Shown: positions 19,256 through 31,773 of the stretch, piece after piece | How positions within the stretch are numbered: position 1 is the first letter of the stretch | How the letters are laid out: each line of letters begins with the position of its first letter | From: Sphagnum compactum | Lineage: Eukaryota > Bryophyta > Sphagnopsida > Sphagnales | DNA length: 64,000 nt | Assembly: GCA_965153455.1 (NCBI GenBank) | Contig: OZ234503.1 | Span: forward strand, 6,416,157 to 6,480,156 | Direction: 5' to 3' | The notes under the pieces: model-generated | Seen by the model: only the letters and a program-made list of their open reading frames with translations | Databases searched by the model: none | Told to the model about the DNA's origin: nothing | Position numbers and translations under genes: made by a program

Positions 19256-21880
19256 TGACAATATAGGATGGTCTTAATCTGGGTGAAGAAAAAAATTGTG
19301 ATCAATGAGATTGTTCAAACTGGTGCCTTGAAATGTTTTGAAGGGTTGCCATAGTGAACTAACACTTGAATGTTGCATGCCTTAACCATGTGGCCTACGC
19401 ATGGCCACATAACTAAACAGACTCAGAAGTTCCTAGCAATTGAACTTCCAGTCACATCAGAACTTGCTAAAAAAATTCCTCTCTGACATGGCCTTGCTAC
19501 AGAGTTCTTGTACAATGAATGCAGTAGAAATAAACAAGCCAAAAAATACACCCAGAGTAGAGGAAAAACAACAGGATATACTAGGTTAAGACTCATGACA
19601 CTACTGGAAGGGAGGAGGAGGATGATTCAGCAGTAAAGGTATGATTTAGAGTAAAATGTGATAGTAACATCTATGAAAAAAGATCAAAACTACCTTTGAA
19701 GCCCAAATCAAATGTAAGTCAAAGTAAAGCCTGATAAGAAGGTAGATGAACAAAGAGAGCTGAATTATGTGTGGATGAGGCCTGTTACCAATAGAAAATC
19801 AGGAAAAGATTACATGTTGTACAGAAGTAGCTTGGCAGCTTTTACACTAATTGTATTGTTTTCAGAAATGTTGGAATTTTCAAAAGAAATAAAATTTCAA
19901 AGAACAGATTATGAAGGAAAATAAGGAATTTTCTGAAATTTTTTTGGGATATTCTTTTTGACACAAATCTTCATGGAGACTTTTTTGGGGATAAGCGTTT
20001 TTGACACAGAATATAATTTGACAATGAAATGTTGAACTTGCCATGGTACTACATTAGATTGTGTTCATTTGTCATAGGACCATGCAGTGTTGCTGACCAA
20101 CAATGTCCTCATACAAAATAGTGCTCTGTAGCCAAGCTATTAATTTAAGAGGCAAACAATAACTAAGTTTTGAACCTTTTCTTTGTGTTTTTCCAATTGT
20201 CCTAAGCTACTACATTATAAGGGAAATTACAAAATTACCCAGGTTGTTCTCCAAATATGTTCCACAACAATTTGAGATGATCATTTAGTTTGTTTCTTAG
20301 TTTGGAGTTCATGAGTGAAAGTGTTCAAAATGTCTGCTCGTCCTTCATGCTGCTAAGAACCTGCATCGTCGCATTTTGAGCCACAAGTTGAACTCAAGGA
20401 ATGAGTGCTATAAAAACCAGAAAGGGTGCACTATTGTCTAGTTATACAAATCACCAAAAGGTGTCAACAGAATGAAATGTGAATATGAGATCTTTGGTGA
20501 ACATACTGTGTACTCTTTGGGTGCATGAAACTCCACACCACAGGTACATGACTTGTATACTGGTAACAGGTAAATTCGGCAGACTTGGCATGACCGGAAA
20601 AATATGAGAGTGGCCAGTTGAAAATCTTTACAAACATAGCTAAAAGTTAAGCCCTTTTCTTTGTCTGGGTGAGAGGCATGGTTTGCCACTTCGTAATTAG
20701 CAAAGTGCAGCACTGTAGTCTCTTTGAGTCCCTGGCTCATTCGAAGTGAAAACGGCCAGAGTGATTCAAACGCCACCACCGTGTAAAGCAGTTGAATACA
20801 ACTTGCAGTGTATGTGAAGGCACATAATATCCATGAATTTCCCTCCTAGAAATTGGGAGGGACAATATGCCTACTCCTCAAGGGTGGGAGGGAAATTTTG
20901 ACTACTCAAAGGTGTAAGAACCCTCCTACTATTCAGGCGTAGGCATTAAAACCATCATGTGCACACTGCACATTGTTAGGAAATGCAGCAAACATAGTTT
21001 TGGTGATCACTCACTAATGTGCTGGCCACAATAGCCATTGGAGCCGCATTAATGAGTGATCATCAAAACTATGTTTGCCAAATTACCAAGTGGACAGCCC
21101 CTGAGAGCAAACCACCAGCAATTAGCTCGCCATTGGTTGATGAACAGTCAATCCGACTGATTTAATTGCGCAGGAGTGTGATCAGGGCGAGAACTGGGGA
21201 CTGGGAAAGTGAGTGTGAAGCTGGATTAGAGGGAATACCAGGAAAAGAGACTCTTGGTCGTTCCATTCTTAACACTTGTTACTACTCACCCTCTTCCCAC
21301 ACATTGCACCAGCTGAATGGCATTATGAGGTTTCACCTACATTGCTATGACATGCATTGCACAGCAATCGGGTGCTGGTTGGCTGTTGCATTGAGAAAAA
21401 ACAACCAATCAGGTTAGGAAACTTGTCGCAGTCCTTCACGAGGATTTTAGTTTAACCCCTTCAGGGTGGTGGCCACCCCATGGATGCTGCATCTAAAGCT
21501 GGGCCACCATTCAGATTTCTAACTCTCAATTTAAAAGTTAGATCAAAATTATAGCTTATTGCCAGATGAACCTAATTCACTTGAACCTCATGGCTGGGGT
21601 TTCTTTTGATTGCCAATCCAAAGAGACCCCAGCCATGAAGAGCTCTGGAAAAATGGGCAATAGCCCAAAATTTCAGATCGTTTTAAGGGTGAAGGAAAAC
21701 AACCCAGCAGTGCACTCTATGGACAGAAGTCAAGTATCATCCCTCCCTTTTGAATCTCAGAGCTCCCATTCCAAACATTTATTATATAACAAACAACACA
21801 AGTGATGTGCCATGACCTTGTTTCTTAGTATGAGGAGATTGGAAAGTTGAAAATCCATATAGAAATGTTGGGTTATTCTT
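19256..21880. repeat. Inverted and rearranged copy of the gene 3' flank
   Basis: 19258-19400 is a direct copy of about 3322-3450. 19400-20810 is the reverse complement of about 6430-7810. 20955-21870 is the reverse complement of about 3570-4760, including the palindrome (20985-21079) and a helical-domain relic that lost about 60 bases of its core near 21190. No kinase gene follows, so this is an orphan, scrambled piece of the duplication unit. Its right edge abuts the CCT3 pseudogene. Confidence 0.65.
20985..21079. repeat. Palindromic hairpin element (copy 2, inverted)
   Basis: The arms GCAAACATAGTTTTGGTGAT and GATCATCAAAACTATGTTTG flank a short centre. It is the reverse complement of the copy at 4647-4728 and lies in the inverted segment. 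Confidence 0.6.
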
Positions 21881-21884
21881 GTTT

Positions 21885-24800
21885 GGAATAGTGATTACAA
21901 ATGATGGTATTGTAATTCTCAGAGAGTTTGGTGTTGCAAAACTAAACTCACAATTGTGTGTGAATTATGATCTTATCTACTAAATGAAGATTGTTCCAAT
22001 TCAAAATGGGGTGGTTAGACTAACATTTAGTTGTTTTGGCTTCAAGTCATGACAGAGCTCAGCCACACAAGATGAAGAAGTTGGTGATGGAACTACGTTT
22101 GTCATCATTCTTGGTAAGTTTCCTACCCAAGCTTTTGAGCTTGAGGTTACCAACAACTAAGTTGTGTGTATTTGTATTTATAGTCCATCATCACTTTCGC
22201 GTACATGGAAGTGTGTACCTCTAGAAATTGATGTATGTGTCACTTGTTCATTGTAGATCGCAAATTTTCCTATGCTGCAAAATAATTTCCTGATAAAAGT
22301 TTCCACCCAATAGTCATATGCAAATGTATGATTGAAAGCTGACTTGCAGAGTTCAGACATAATCTTTAAGAGTTTATGTGTGCAATATTGTAATATATTG
22401 TCATAGCAAAATATCACCGCAATCTGTTTTCCACCCTTGGTTCTGATATGCTCAACAAAATTTTGAAAACTCGTCTATTTTGTAGCATGTAATATGGCAT
22501 TGGATGATGCAATTGCTACATTGGAGAAAGATGCTTTCCGTATTGGAGGATGCGATTGTTGACTGCACAAAGTTACATTCTCCATTGACACCAGAGATTG
22601 TAAGTTTTTATGAACAACTGATTACATGTTCTAACTTGTAAATGGCAGTAAGGATTCCTTGTGTGTACATTACAATTGAATTATATGTTCATGGTGCAGG
22701 GTCTTCAACTATTGTTGATGTAGGCCTCTCTTTGTTTTCTTGCACATGATCAATCTTAAATGGTCCTCACAAGCCTTTTGGCTGAGAATACCACTGACTG
22801 TTTGGATTAGCTATGTCTCTTTCAAGAGTTTTAGCTAACATTGTGATTGAATCTTCTTGATGCTTCTCAAAATGTACCAGAAACTAAGGATATGATTCTT
22901 AAACAAGCATGTCCTTTTAGTTTAGAGGAGCATGTTATATTGTTCTATTTAAACTATTGGTCGTTGTTGGAATTCAATGGGAAGTAATGGCAACTAGTCC
23001 ATGCCAATCTTCATGAAGGTAATAGTTTGGTACATTGCTTAGTGCCAATTGCCGAGTTATGACGATGCTCATTCTTCTAATCTTCTTATCGGGTTTTTTG
23101 GAACTGTTATCTCAACATGTTATTGTGGATTTTTCTTTACAATCCCAAGATATATTTATACTCATGGAGTTAGTATACAATAAAAGTTGGTGCAACATAC
23201 ATGCTTTAGGACAATGGTTTTGCTTAAGATTGTTGTGCAATCATGTTTCCAGCTGGGAGTAAGTAGTTGAATGGTAAGGAAGACATGAGAAAAACAAATC
23301 GTGGGAAAGACAAAATGCATGTTAAATGTTAAAGATATTCAGGGTGTTGTGAGAGTCCCTTTGGCCTTTGTATCATGTCAACTGTTGAGGCTGGAAATAA
23401 ATAAGTTATGATGTCCAAATCTAGAGCAAATCATGCTAAATATTGTTCAAAGTTACATCGACACAAATTTTACTAGCTACTTTGGCACTCTCATGTCTGT
23501 AAATTACCTTTATCTATGGCTTTGGTAAATTATATAACTACAATGTAATGATTAAACCATGCGCATTAATGTTCTTGCTAAGGGTAAGGACAAAATAATA
23601 CACTTTTGGCCTAATGTGGTGCATGAGGTATATGTTAAAACAATGGAGCTTTGGATATGAGGTACTTGAATGTTTATAGTATGTTACCTTTGTGCAGGTG
23701 TAGACTAATGGAACCTATGGCTCACATGATATTGCCATAGATGCAAGGGAGGCCATATTAGTTGACTTGATTAATGTTCAACATGAGGTAGACATCAAGA
23801 AGTACAAGAAGGTAGGAAAAATTCTAGGAGGATGGTTGGAAGACTCCAAGGTTTTAAAAGGAATCGTGTTCAACAAAGATGTGGTGTCATTAGGGGAGAC
23901 AAGACCCCATATTTTCAGCCTGTGTATCATTCTACTTTATTCAATGCAGAAGGCGAGAATATGACTCGTATGATACAAATTTTCTAACTCCAATCATTTT
24001 GAATTGTTTCTTAGAGGACATCAACATCATTGTTGCTAGGCTAGCACTATGATGACCAATGTCCATAGAGACATTACTACCTTGTAATCGAAGAATAGAC
24101 TAGGTTTAATCTATGTTCCCAATTGCCATGCAAGGTTCTTGTTTCATGTATAATAGGATGTTGGTTGAATATGGTCTTTTTTTACGCAATGGAGGTTTTC
24201 CATCATATGATATTTGACTTAACACATGTTTGTTTGGTTTTATTGTAGTTGTGTAGGCACTTGACATGATTCCATAGACACGTTGCAAAAACTATGGTGT
24301 GCATGCTATAATTTGGACCATGCCTACACTACAAGCCAAAGTTAGCACCTTTTGACTTTCATGATCAACCGTACATATCAAGCATTTTTAATTAAGCTAC
24401 TAACTAGTGATGATAAGGCAAGTCTTTGTGGTTTTGTACAATGTAATGAATAGGTGATCATATCACTGGCATGACAGTATGGGAAAGGCCTAATTGTTTG
24501 CATGTTTATCCCTAATTGAAGCATGCCAGTTGTGAACTGGCCAGCTTGCACATTGTGATAATCCAAGTGTTTTGCCATTAATGGAAACACAAGTTTTATG
24601 TTGATATGAAGGAATTGGTATTGCACTTTATTTCAAGGCTAATGATACTAGTGTTAATAATATCTTAATGTGCATTTTGTTTCACCAACAACTTATATGG
24701 ATTGATGTGCCATAATTTTGTCTCTATCTGATATAATACACTAATTATGAGACTTGAAAGGATTTGTATTTTGGTTGGTCTTCCTTTTGATCCTTGATGC

Positions 24801-24956
24801 TTTAATTGGTACTGTAGATTGGATATGTGGCTATTGCATGTTAGGTGTGAAACTTTTATGAAGTTAAGGTCAAGACTTTCAAGATGGCCATGGAAATAAC
24901 AAGCATGTTGTTCGGTGATTGATGACATAGTGAGTCACATCAAGAAAGAGAAAGCC
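21885..24956 (+). pseudogene. CCT3: Decayed CCT3 (TCP-1 gamma chaperonin) gene
   Basis: Separated pieces match the group II chaperonin gamma subunit in order. They are GIVITNDG-VILREF (21885-21941), ELSHT then DEEVGDGTTFVIIL (about 22041-22113, followed by GTAAGT), DK-FHPIVIC (22289-22327), ALDDAIATLEKDA (22494-22532) and HEVDIKKYKKVGKILGGWLE onward to VLKG-VFNKDVV (23783-23900). Then come a piece like AIPRTLAQNCGVNVI (24257-24331) and the C-terminal VKVKTFKMAME plus IDDIVSHIKK (24857-24956). CCT folds actin and tubulin. Here frameshifts (22055-22070), in-frame stops (near 24272) and missing exons show it is dead. Intron-like gaps mean it arose from a genomic copy, not a cDNA. The N-terminal exons and most of the apical domain are not seen. 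Confidence 0.8.
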
Positions 24957-27226
24957 CTAGCTATTGGACCCAAATACCCCAAATTGACAGAAGCAAATGT
25001 TGATAGTGAGCAAATTATTCCAAAGTAAAAGCTTGGATGCAAGGTAAAAATTTAAATTTTTTTCAAAACCTACTTGGTTTCTATCCACTTCACCATGCAT
25101 TGGTATTTTTGAGCCTATTAGAGCAGAACACAAAAATGTTTTACAATTAAACATTTTTCAGAATAACTAGAAACCAAATTTTGGTTTAGTTTAGATTCAC
25201 AACTTGTTTTGAACATCAGAAATCAATGTCTCATTAGCCATGGTTTTTTTATAATGTGAAAAAGATGTAGTTTCAATTTAGTATGCCAGATGCATTTGAA
25301 ATCCAAGTCTCAATACACAATAGCACAATAGGAATGACACGCATGATCAATTATGTGACATATAATTTTCAACCAGTTTGTTACATCATCATATATCTTG
25401 CATGGGCCAAGCGATCATGAATTGCTTGTGCTTCTAACCAATATTGCAACCATGTGTACTTATCTATTCTCATTGCCAATTCCCCTATGACCTAATTAAC
25501 AGACCATCTCACATGTGAATATTATTGATGGTGTTTTGTAGTTGATTTCCTTATAACCTAATTCACAAACTATCTCTCAAGAATATTCACATCTTGGCTT
25601 CAATCATGGGTAATGAAATGCTGATAATACTTTTGAAGGTAAGATTTCACTGATCTTTGTTGTTTTACTAAGCTAGGCAAATGTTTTCCAAAGTCTTTCC
25701 CAATGGTAGGGTATCTGAACAAATTAAATATTGAATATTAGCTACAATGAGATATTGTGCACATTGTGGTCTCAAAATGTTAAGTCACCTTGGAAGGCTC
25801 TGTTATTCTTGGATGCAAAACTTGCACTGATATAATAAATGAAATGTGTTTTTGAAGAGGATAAGATGTGAAATTGGGTTTATTGTGAACTTGGATCCAT
25901 GTTCTTTTAATGTGGTTCTTTTAACATAGGCTCTTAGGCTTTAGTTGATGACCACCTTGTCAGGTCTTACTAGGAATTTTTTGTTCTATTTTCTGATGTA
26001 ACAAACGTGGTGATAATCCACTCTGCATAGGAAGACTAAGACATAGGCCACCAGTTAAAAATGAAAATAAACCTTTTTAAACATTCTCATGTATTTTTGG
26101 TTACATACTTGAACCATGTATATAAATTTAGCAATTTTCTTCAAACTTTTATTGAATTTTCCTACTGAAAATCCCAATGACCATTAATTTAACTCTTTAA
26201 ATATATATTTTTAAAAATTATATATAGCCAACAAAAAAATACATTGATCTTGTTGCTTGCCACATTGGGAAGAAACAAGATCCCTTTATCATCAACAATG
26301 GATGTCACAATCATCACTTTCCATATACAAAGAACCTTAAACCTTAAGAACTCATTGAAACAAATATTGGATTTGCTACAAAGATTATCAAAACCTACGA
26401 GTGAAGACCTAAGAGTTTGTTGAAACAAACACATCAATAAGTGAAGCTCAAAACAATAATTTTGTAGTTATACTAGTGTTGCAAACTTGATACTGGCATT
26501 GTTACACATACGAGCTTGTGGAACAATGGTTGTGCTTTCAACTCACGCGCGACATATGTGAGCTTGTGGAACAGTGGTTGTGTAAACAACTTATGCACGA
26601 CGAACCAAAATTGTTACAAAGAAGTGCAAAGAAGCACTTGTTGCACAAATTTTTAACGAATGTTTATATTTTCTAACTATTTGTGTTCATGGTTTTTTGT
26701 GGTTATAGGTTTGAGTGCAATGGTGGGGATGTGTTGTGGTAGAAATTTAATTGGTATGGTATGTAGTGTGCTCTTCCATAGAATTTGGTTTATGTGGTTG
26801 CATCTATGGAATGGTTTGGAGAAATGGGGTTATTGATATTAGAAAGTGATGATAGATCGATGAAGTGAAACACCAATGTGTAGGTGGTGGGCGTCTTGTA
26901 GACGTTGGCACATCAACAACAATGGTTTAAGAAGTATTAGCAATAACAACAGTTATGATAGATGGAGGGAACAAAGGAGTGATAATAGCTGCTTTCGCAT
27001 TGCAAAAAGTCCCGATCCTCGCAAAACATGATGTCAAAGCCATGGCGCAACAGGTGGCATCTAATTTAGTTTCCATTGTTTGGGGCCTATTGACTACTGT
27101 TTTTGAAAAGGCTTGTGCATGACCAAAGGTACTAGAGTTTTGCAAGCTTGGGCTTGTATGCACGATGCACTGATTATACATTAATCAATGTTATCTAGAT
27201 TGTATCACACAACATAAATCCTGGTT
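24957..27226. other. Intergenic region, no gene recognised
   Basis: No frame here has convincing coding character. A short tandem duplication of about 46 bases lies at 26511-26602 (listed separately). The rest is unremarkable AT-rich sequence without matches to other parts of the window that I could see. Confidence 0.5.
26511..26602. repeat. Two-copy 46-base tandem repeat
   Basis: GAGCTTGTGGAACAATGGTT and GAGCTTGTGGAACAGTGGTT begin two adjacent blocks. Each continues with GTG, a CAAC-like stretch and GC(G/A)CGAC. There are only two copies. Confidence 0.6.
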
Positions 27227-27229
27227 CTA

Positions 27230-27520
27230 TTGATAGGGGATAAAACCCACTATGTTTATGCTCAAGGTAGGAGGATATGTGCCAAATTCATAGTTGAGTG
27301 TTGTCCTTGGAAGGGTGTGCATATCATGTTATGTGGAACAAAAAACATTTTGGGTCGCATGGCAAAGGAGGAGGTGTGCCATTTCAACTCACCAAATGTC
27401 AATGCGAATAATTGTAAGATCTCTCAAAGGGTCTATGATGCAAATGGGAAAATTCAACCTCCCAATCACAAATTTAAGCCCGATGATCATGTCATGGTTT
27501 GCATTAAAGATTCGAGTTAG
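27230..27520 (+). CDS. Unrecognised short reading frame
   Basis: A 96-residue frame opens at a TTG, not ATG, so this may be an exon or gene fragment. It contains a Cys-rich middle (CAKFIVECCPWKG), a KKxE-like patch and the tail HKFKPDDHVMVCIKDSS, which ends in Asp-Ser-Ser. I do not recognise the family. The upstream 26.9-27.2 kb has no clear start exon and no other copy exists in the window. It could be chance: confidence that it encodes protein is low. Confidence 0.2.
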   Translation: MIGDKTHYVYAQGRRICAKFIVECCPWKGVHIMLCGTKNILGRMAKEEVCHFNSPNVNANNCKISQRVYDANGKIQPPNHKFKPDDHVMVCIKDSS

Positions 27521-28110
27521 TGTCCATTGTTTTTTACAACCCCACAATCATTGCCTTCATCAATACTGCATTAGTGAGATGCATATGTGTTATTGTTGCT
27601 AAAGCTGGATTCCTTGTGTTGAAATTACAACGGGATTTAAAAAAGTATCCACTTAATGTCTTGATTTTTTTGGGTAGGATTTGAAGACCTCACAACAATC
27701 TTCCCTTTCTTACAGCTCAAATGGAACATTTGTTAACTAGCTTCAAAGGAATGGTGCAGAAGTTGAGCTCCAACATGGAGATTTTGTGTCGCTTATTGGT
27801 CCACTAGAACATGGTGAATTTCTATCATCTAACCATGCATCTGCCATTCCCTCATTTGGTTTTTTCATTTACCATTGCTAATCTATGAATTACATGGAAT
27901 TCTAAGAGTTGGCTATTTTGGTTCTTGTTTGTATGTGCCTTTCAAAAAATGCTTTTGCATTTGTTTACAGAATGGTGCCAACAGGGGAAAGCATGTTGGG
28001 GATAACCTTTCAGGATGACCCCATTAATTGACACCACATTGGGATTTGAAAGCCCTTCCCCAAAATAAGGCATTTTTATTGGGATATCAACACATTGCCT
28101 TGGTAACCTG
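27521..28110. other. Intergenic region, nothing recognised
   Basis: No coding frame, RNA gene or repeat could be recognised in this stretch. Confidence 0.4.
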
Positions 28111-31100
28111 GTTCTCAAACAGTCACGTTGTTGTTATGCATTTACCACCCACCACAAAGTATGCCATTATGGTGAGCTAAAACCGTTTTCCTCAACCAAA
28201 CCGGGATGTGTTGAGTTTTCTTCATTCAATTTTACTGTGCAGTTCATATATTGAGCACCGCTGTAAGTGCTCTCAGGAAACTCTTACTTCCTGATGGCTA
28301 CTACAAGTAGCAGGTGTAAGTTCTCCCCTCTATTGTCAGATGGCTGTACATATAAGGTGCCCTCTAAAAATACTCTTGGAGTGCTTTATGAATCCAAATT
28401 TTCAACCCCAAATCTAATAAAAGATTTATTTCAACTTTTATTGGGTCCTGGCGGCTGGCACAGCAGCTAAAATATCCAACATTTTCAAACCTGGAGCTTG
28501 GTGGCCAGTGCTCAGTGTAATCTGACGTACCTGTTGCAGCAGCAGCAGCAACAGTAGTAGCAGCTTTTCCATGTGCAAAATACTTAGTAATTAATTAAAT
28601 AATCAACTTACCTACCACTAAGGTAACAAGTTGGGTGCTAATCAATTCTCATAAGATAAATGTTTAAAAAAAAATCAAAATAAAAAACAATAGGGTAGAA
28701 CTGTCCATCACCAAATGCATACTTATCACCGAACACTTTCCAATATTTTCCTCATTGCTTGACCAAATTTAGCCATCTTTTATGTCATTGGAAGTAAATC
28801 AGCAATGAAGAAAACCCAGGAAAAAAAGGATGAGTGTGATAGTTTGCTAAAAAAATTAAAAAAATAGATCTAGACCCCTCTCTAGTTCCAGCCTCATATT
28901 TTTCTCGTTTTTAGTGTGTTTAGTGTGATTTTAAATCTGATGGGTCTGCCAACTAAGGCTTCACAAAAGAAATCTTTGCATTTCAGAGACAAAAATGCAA
29001 CAATCAAAGTAAGCATGTTTTTCAAAGTAATTAGTGTAATGAGAAATATAAATTGCCCAAGCAAATATATTTCATAGTAAGTCACCATATTTCCAAAAAT
29101 CCATGATAACCGCATGAATTGCAAAATATGGAAGTGCATATATGCTATGTAACAATCTGATGTATACCCTTTTTTACCATATTCAAAAAATTACCCGTGC
29201 TAGGGCAAGTGTAAACCTCAAATATACACTACCCTACTAGAGTAACCCAGGGTAAGTCTAAAATATTTACCAAGTTCAGTAGGACAATTAAAAGGATAAC
29301 CAAAACATTTATCTCCAAATAGGGTATAAATTACCCTTTGCTGATTAGGCAGTAGAGTGACTTAATTATCATAATATCAGAATCACATCATAAATTTGCT
29401 ATCATAATCATATCATAATTTTTCTATTTTGTTGGCAAAAATTTGCCATATTTTGAATATCAACAAATTGAAATAAAAACCCTATCACAATATTAATTAT
29501 TTTCCTCACTACAAATTTTGGGCATGAAAAGAAAATGTTCAACAGTTCTAGGGTAATATTTAATCAGAAGGTTGTAAATGTGTAGAATGACAATTGTTTG
29601 TTAATTGTGGAGATATATGATTATGATTGCAGCCCAAGCATCAGTTAAATTCCACACTAATGTTCATTTATTCTGAAAATCATAAAGTGATTGTGAGTGT
29701 TTCAGGATCCTTGAAGAGTTGTTTAGTCTAAAGACCACTACTTGAACACAAAAACTCCAAGAGCAATTGGGTAAGAAACCACATGTAAAGTGGTGAGATT
29801 GTGGCTTACTTGAATGTGCCTGCATCACCTTTCATTTCACCTGCAGCCCCTTTTAAAAGAGAAGCTCTTTGTTTGAACAGCTGGTAAGGGTGACATAGTT
29901 TGGCCAACCTCCATGAGCTGGACAAAGCAATATGATATTGTGAAGGGTGACATAGTCTTGCCAACCTCTATGAACTAGACAAAGCAATTGATATTGTGGA
30001 GTATTTCATCTCTCTACAGGATCCTGGACGACTGTTTCTCTAGGAAATACATCGACTGAAACACTTTCATGCCTTGAATCTGCACTCTTATGGAGTGCAA
30101 AGCCCTGTGCACTTTGGGAGCATCCCTGCAAAAAACCTATCCTAAGAAAGAGGATCAGGGATTTGGAAGTGTTTTTTAATCTTCTTCCTGTCCCCTTGTT
30201 TTCTTAGGTTATGAAGACTGATCATGATGAAGAAGTAATTTGTCACAATCTCCACAACTTCCCAAATCCATAGTCAGGAAGGAGCAAAGTAGCCATTGAT
30301 TCTATTCCACCACTTAATTCACATTTTCTGCTTTGCGTTCTCTCAGAATTGCAGAGGACTCCATTGTGAGGACAATATAGGATGGTCTTAATCTGTGTGA
30401 AGAAAAAAATTGTGATCAATGAGATTGTTCAAACTGGTGCCTTGAATTGTTTGCCATAGTGAACTAACACTTAAATGTTGCATGCCTTAACCATGTGGCC
30501 TATGCAAAAGAACACACAAAGTGCAAGGAGCTTTTACCAGAATTTTGAGCTTCTGATTTTACTTCTCTAATTTTACCGAGGGGTGCACAAACCTCAACAT
30601 TTCTATATGCATTTTCAACCTTCCAACCTCCTCATACTAAGAAACAAGGTTATGGCACATTACTTGTGTTGTTTGTTCTACAATAAATGTTTGGGAATGT
30701 TACAGGGAGTGATTTTAGAGAATGAAAACAAGCTTTATTCTTCCTCTTTCTTGTGATACTGGCGGAGTGCTTCAACAAGCAATTGTTAGGTTGATTATGC
30801 TGAAATAACCTAGCTTTAGCAGACTGTAGGGATCTTGAAGTCTTGTCTTTAGATATCTTCTTTGACAAATCTCCTAATTGTTTTGGGTTGCCATCTTCTT
30901 TTTTGAGCTTTGGATATGTCATAGTGAGGGATGGGAGCTCTGAGATTCAAAAGGGATTGAATACTTGATTTCTGTCCACATAGTGCACTGCTGGGTTGTT
31001 TCACTTGGCCTTAAAAAGGCAGGAAATTTTGGGCTATTGCCCATTTTTCCAGAGCTCTTCTTTGCTGGGGTCTCCTTGGATGGGTGATCCAAACCCAGCC

Positions 31101-31479
31101 ATGAGGTTAAAGTGAATTAGGTTCATCTGGCAATAAGCTGTAATTTTGATCTTAGTTTTAAATTGGGAGTTAGAAATCTGAATGGTGGCCCAGCTTTGGA
31201 TGCAGAACCCATGGGGTGGCCACCACCCTGAAGCGCTTAAACTAAAATCCTCGTGAAGGACTGTGACAAGTTTCCTAACCTGATTGGATGTTTTTTCTAA
31301 ATGCAACAGCCAACCAGCACCCGATTGCTGTGCAATGCAGGTCATAGCAATGTAGCTGAAACCTCATAATGCCATTCAGGTGGTGCGATGTGTGGGAAGA
31401 GGGTGAGTAGTCACAAGTGTTAAGAATGCAAGGACCAAGAGTCTCTTTTCCTGGTATTCACTCTAATCCAGCTTCACAC

Positions 31480-31686
31480 TCACTTTCCCAGTTCCCTTCG
31501 AATTGTGGAGAATCCTGGCAAAAGCCTCATCATTGCCTGCTTGCGAGACTGCCGCTTTAACCCAGTTCTTAACTGGCATGGAAACCACTCCTGCGCAAGT
31601 AAATCCAGCCGGATTGAGTATTCATCAACCAATGGCAAGCTAATTGCTGGTGGTTTGCTCTGGCTGTCCTCTTGGTAATTTGGCAA
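31480..31686 (-). pseudogene. Relic of the CC-DW helical domain (unit 2)
   Basis: DNA at about 31495-31612 matches the unit 1 relic (4450-4567) and exon 1 of the kinase genes near their CC-x3-DW motif. A one-base change of frame relative to unit 1 makes the downstream translation diverge (the protein reads LKRQSRKQAMMRLLPG where unit 1 reads the VLQAGN line). So the domain is not preserved in this copy, which argues that the relics are not under coding constraint. Confidence 0.55.
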
Positions 31687-31773
31687 ACATACTTTTGATG
31701 ATCACTCATTAATGCAGCTGCAATGGCTATTGTGGCCAGCACATTAGTGAGTGATCACCAAAACTATGTTTGC
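31682..31773. repeat. Palindromic hairpin element (copy 3)
   Basis: GGCAAACATACTTTTGATGA pairs with ATCACCAAAACTATGTTTGC across a short centre, as in copies 1, 2 and 4. It lies beside the helical-domain relic. Confidence 0.6.

Noticed and set aside
28536-28565. A CAG-rich run (also at about 56717)
   Set aside because: It is a short microsatellite in noncoding duplicated flank.
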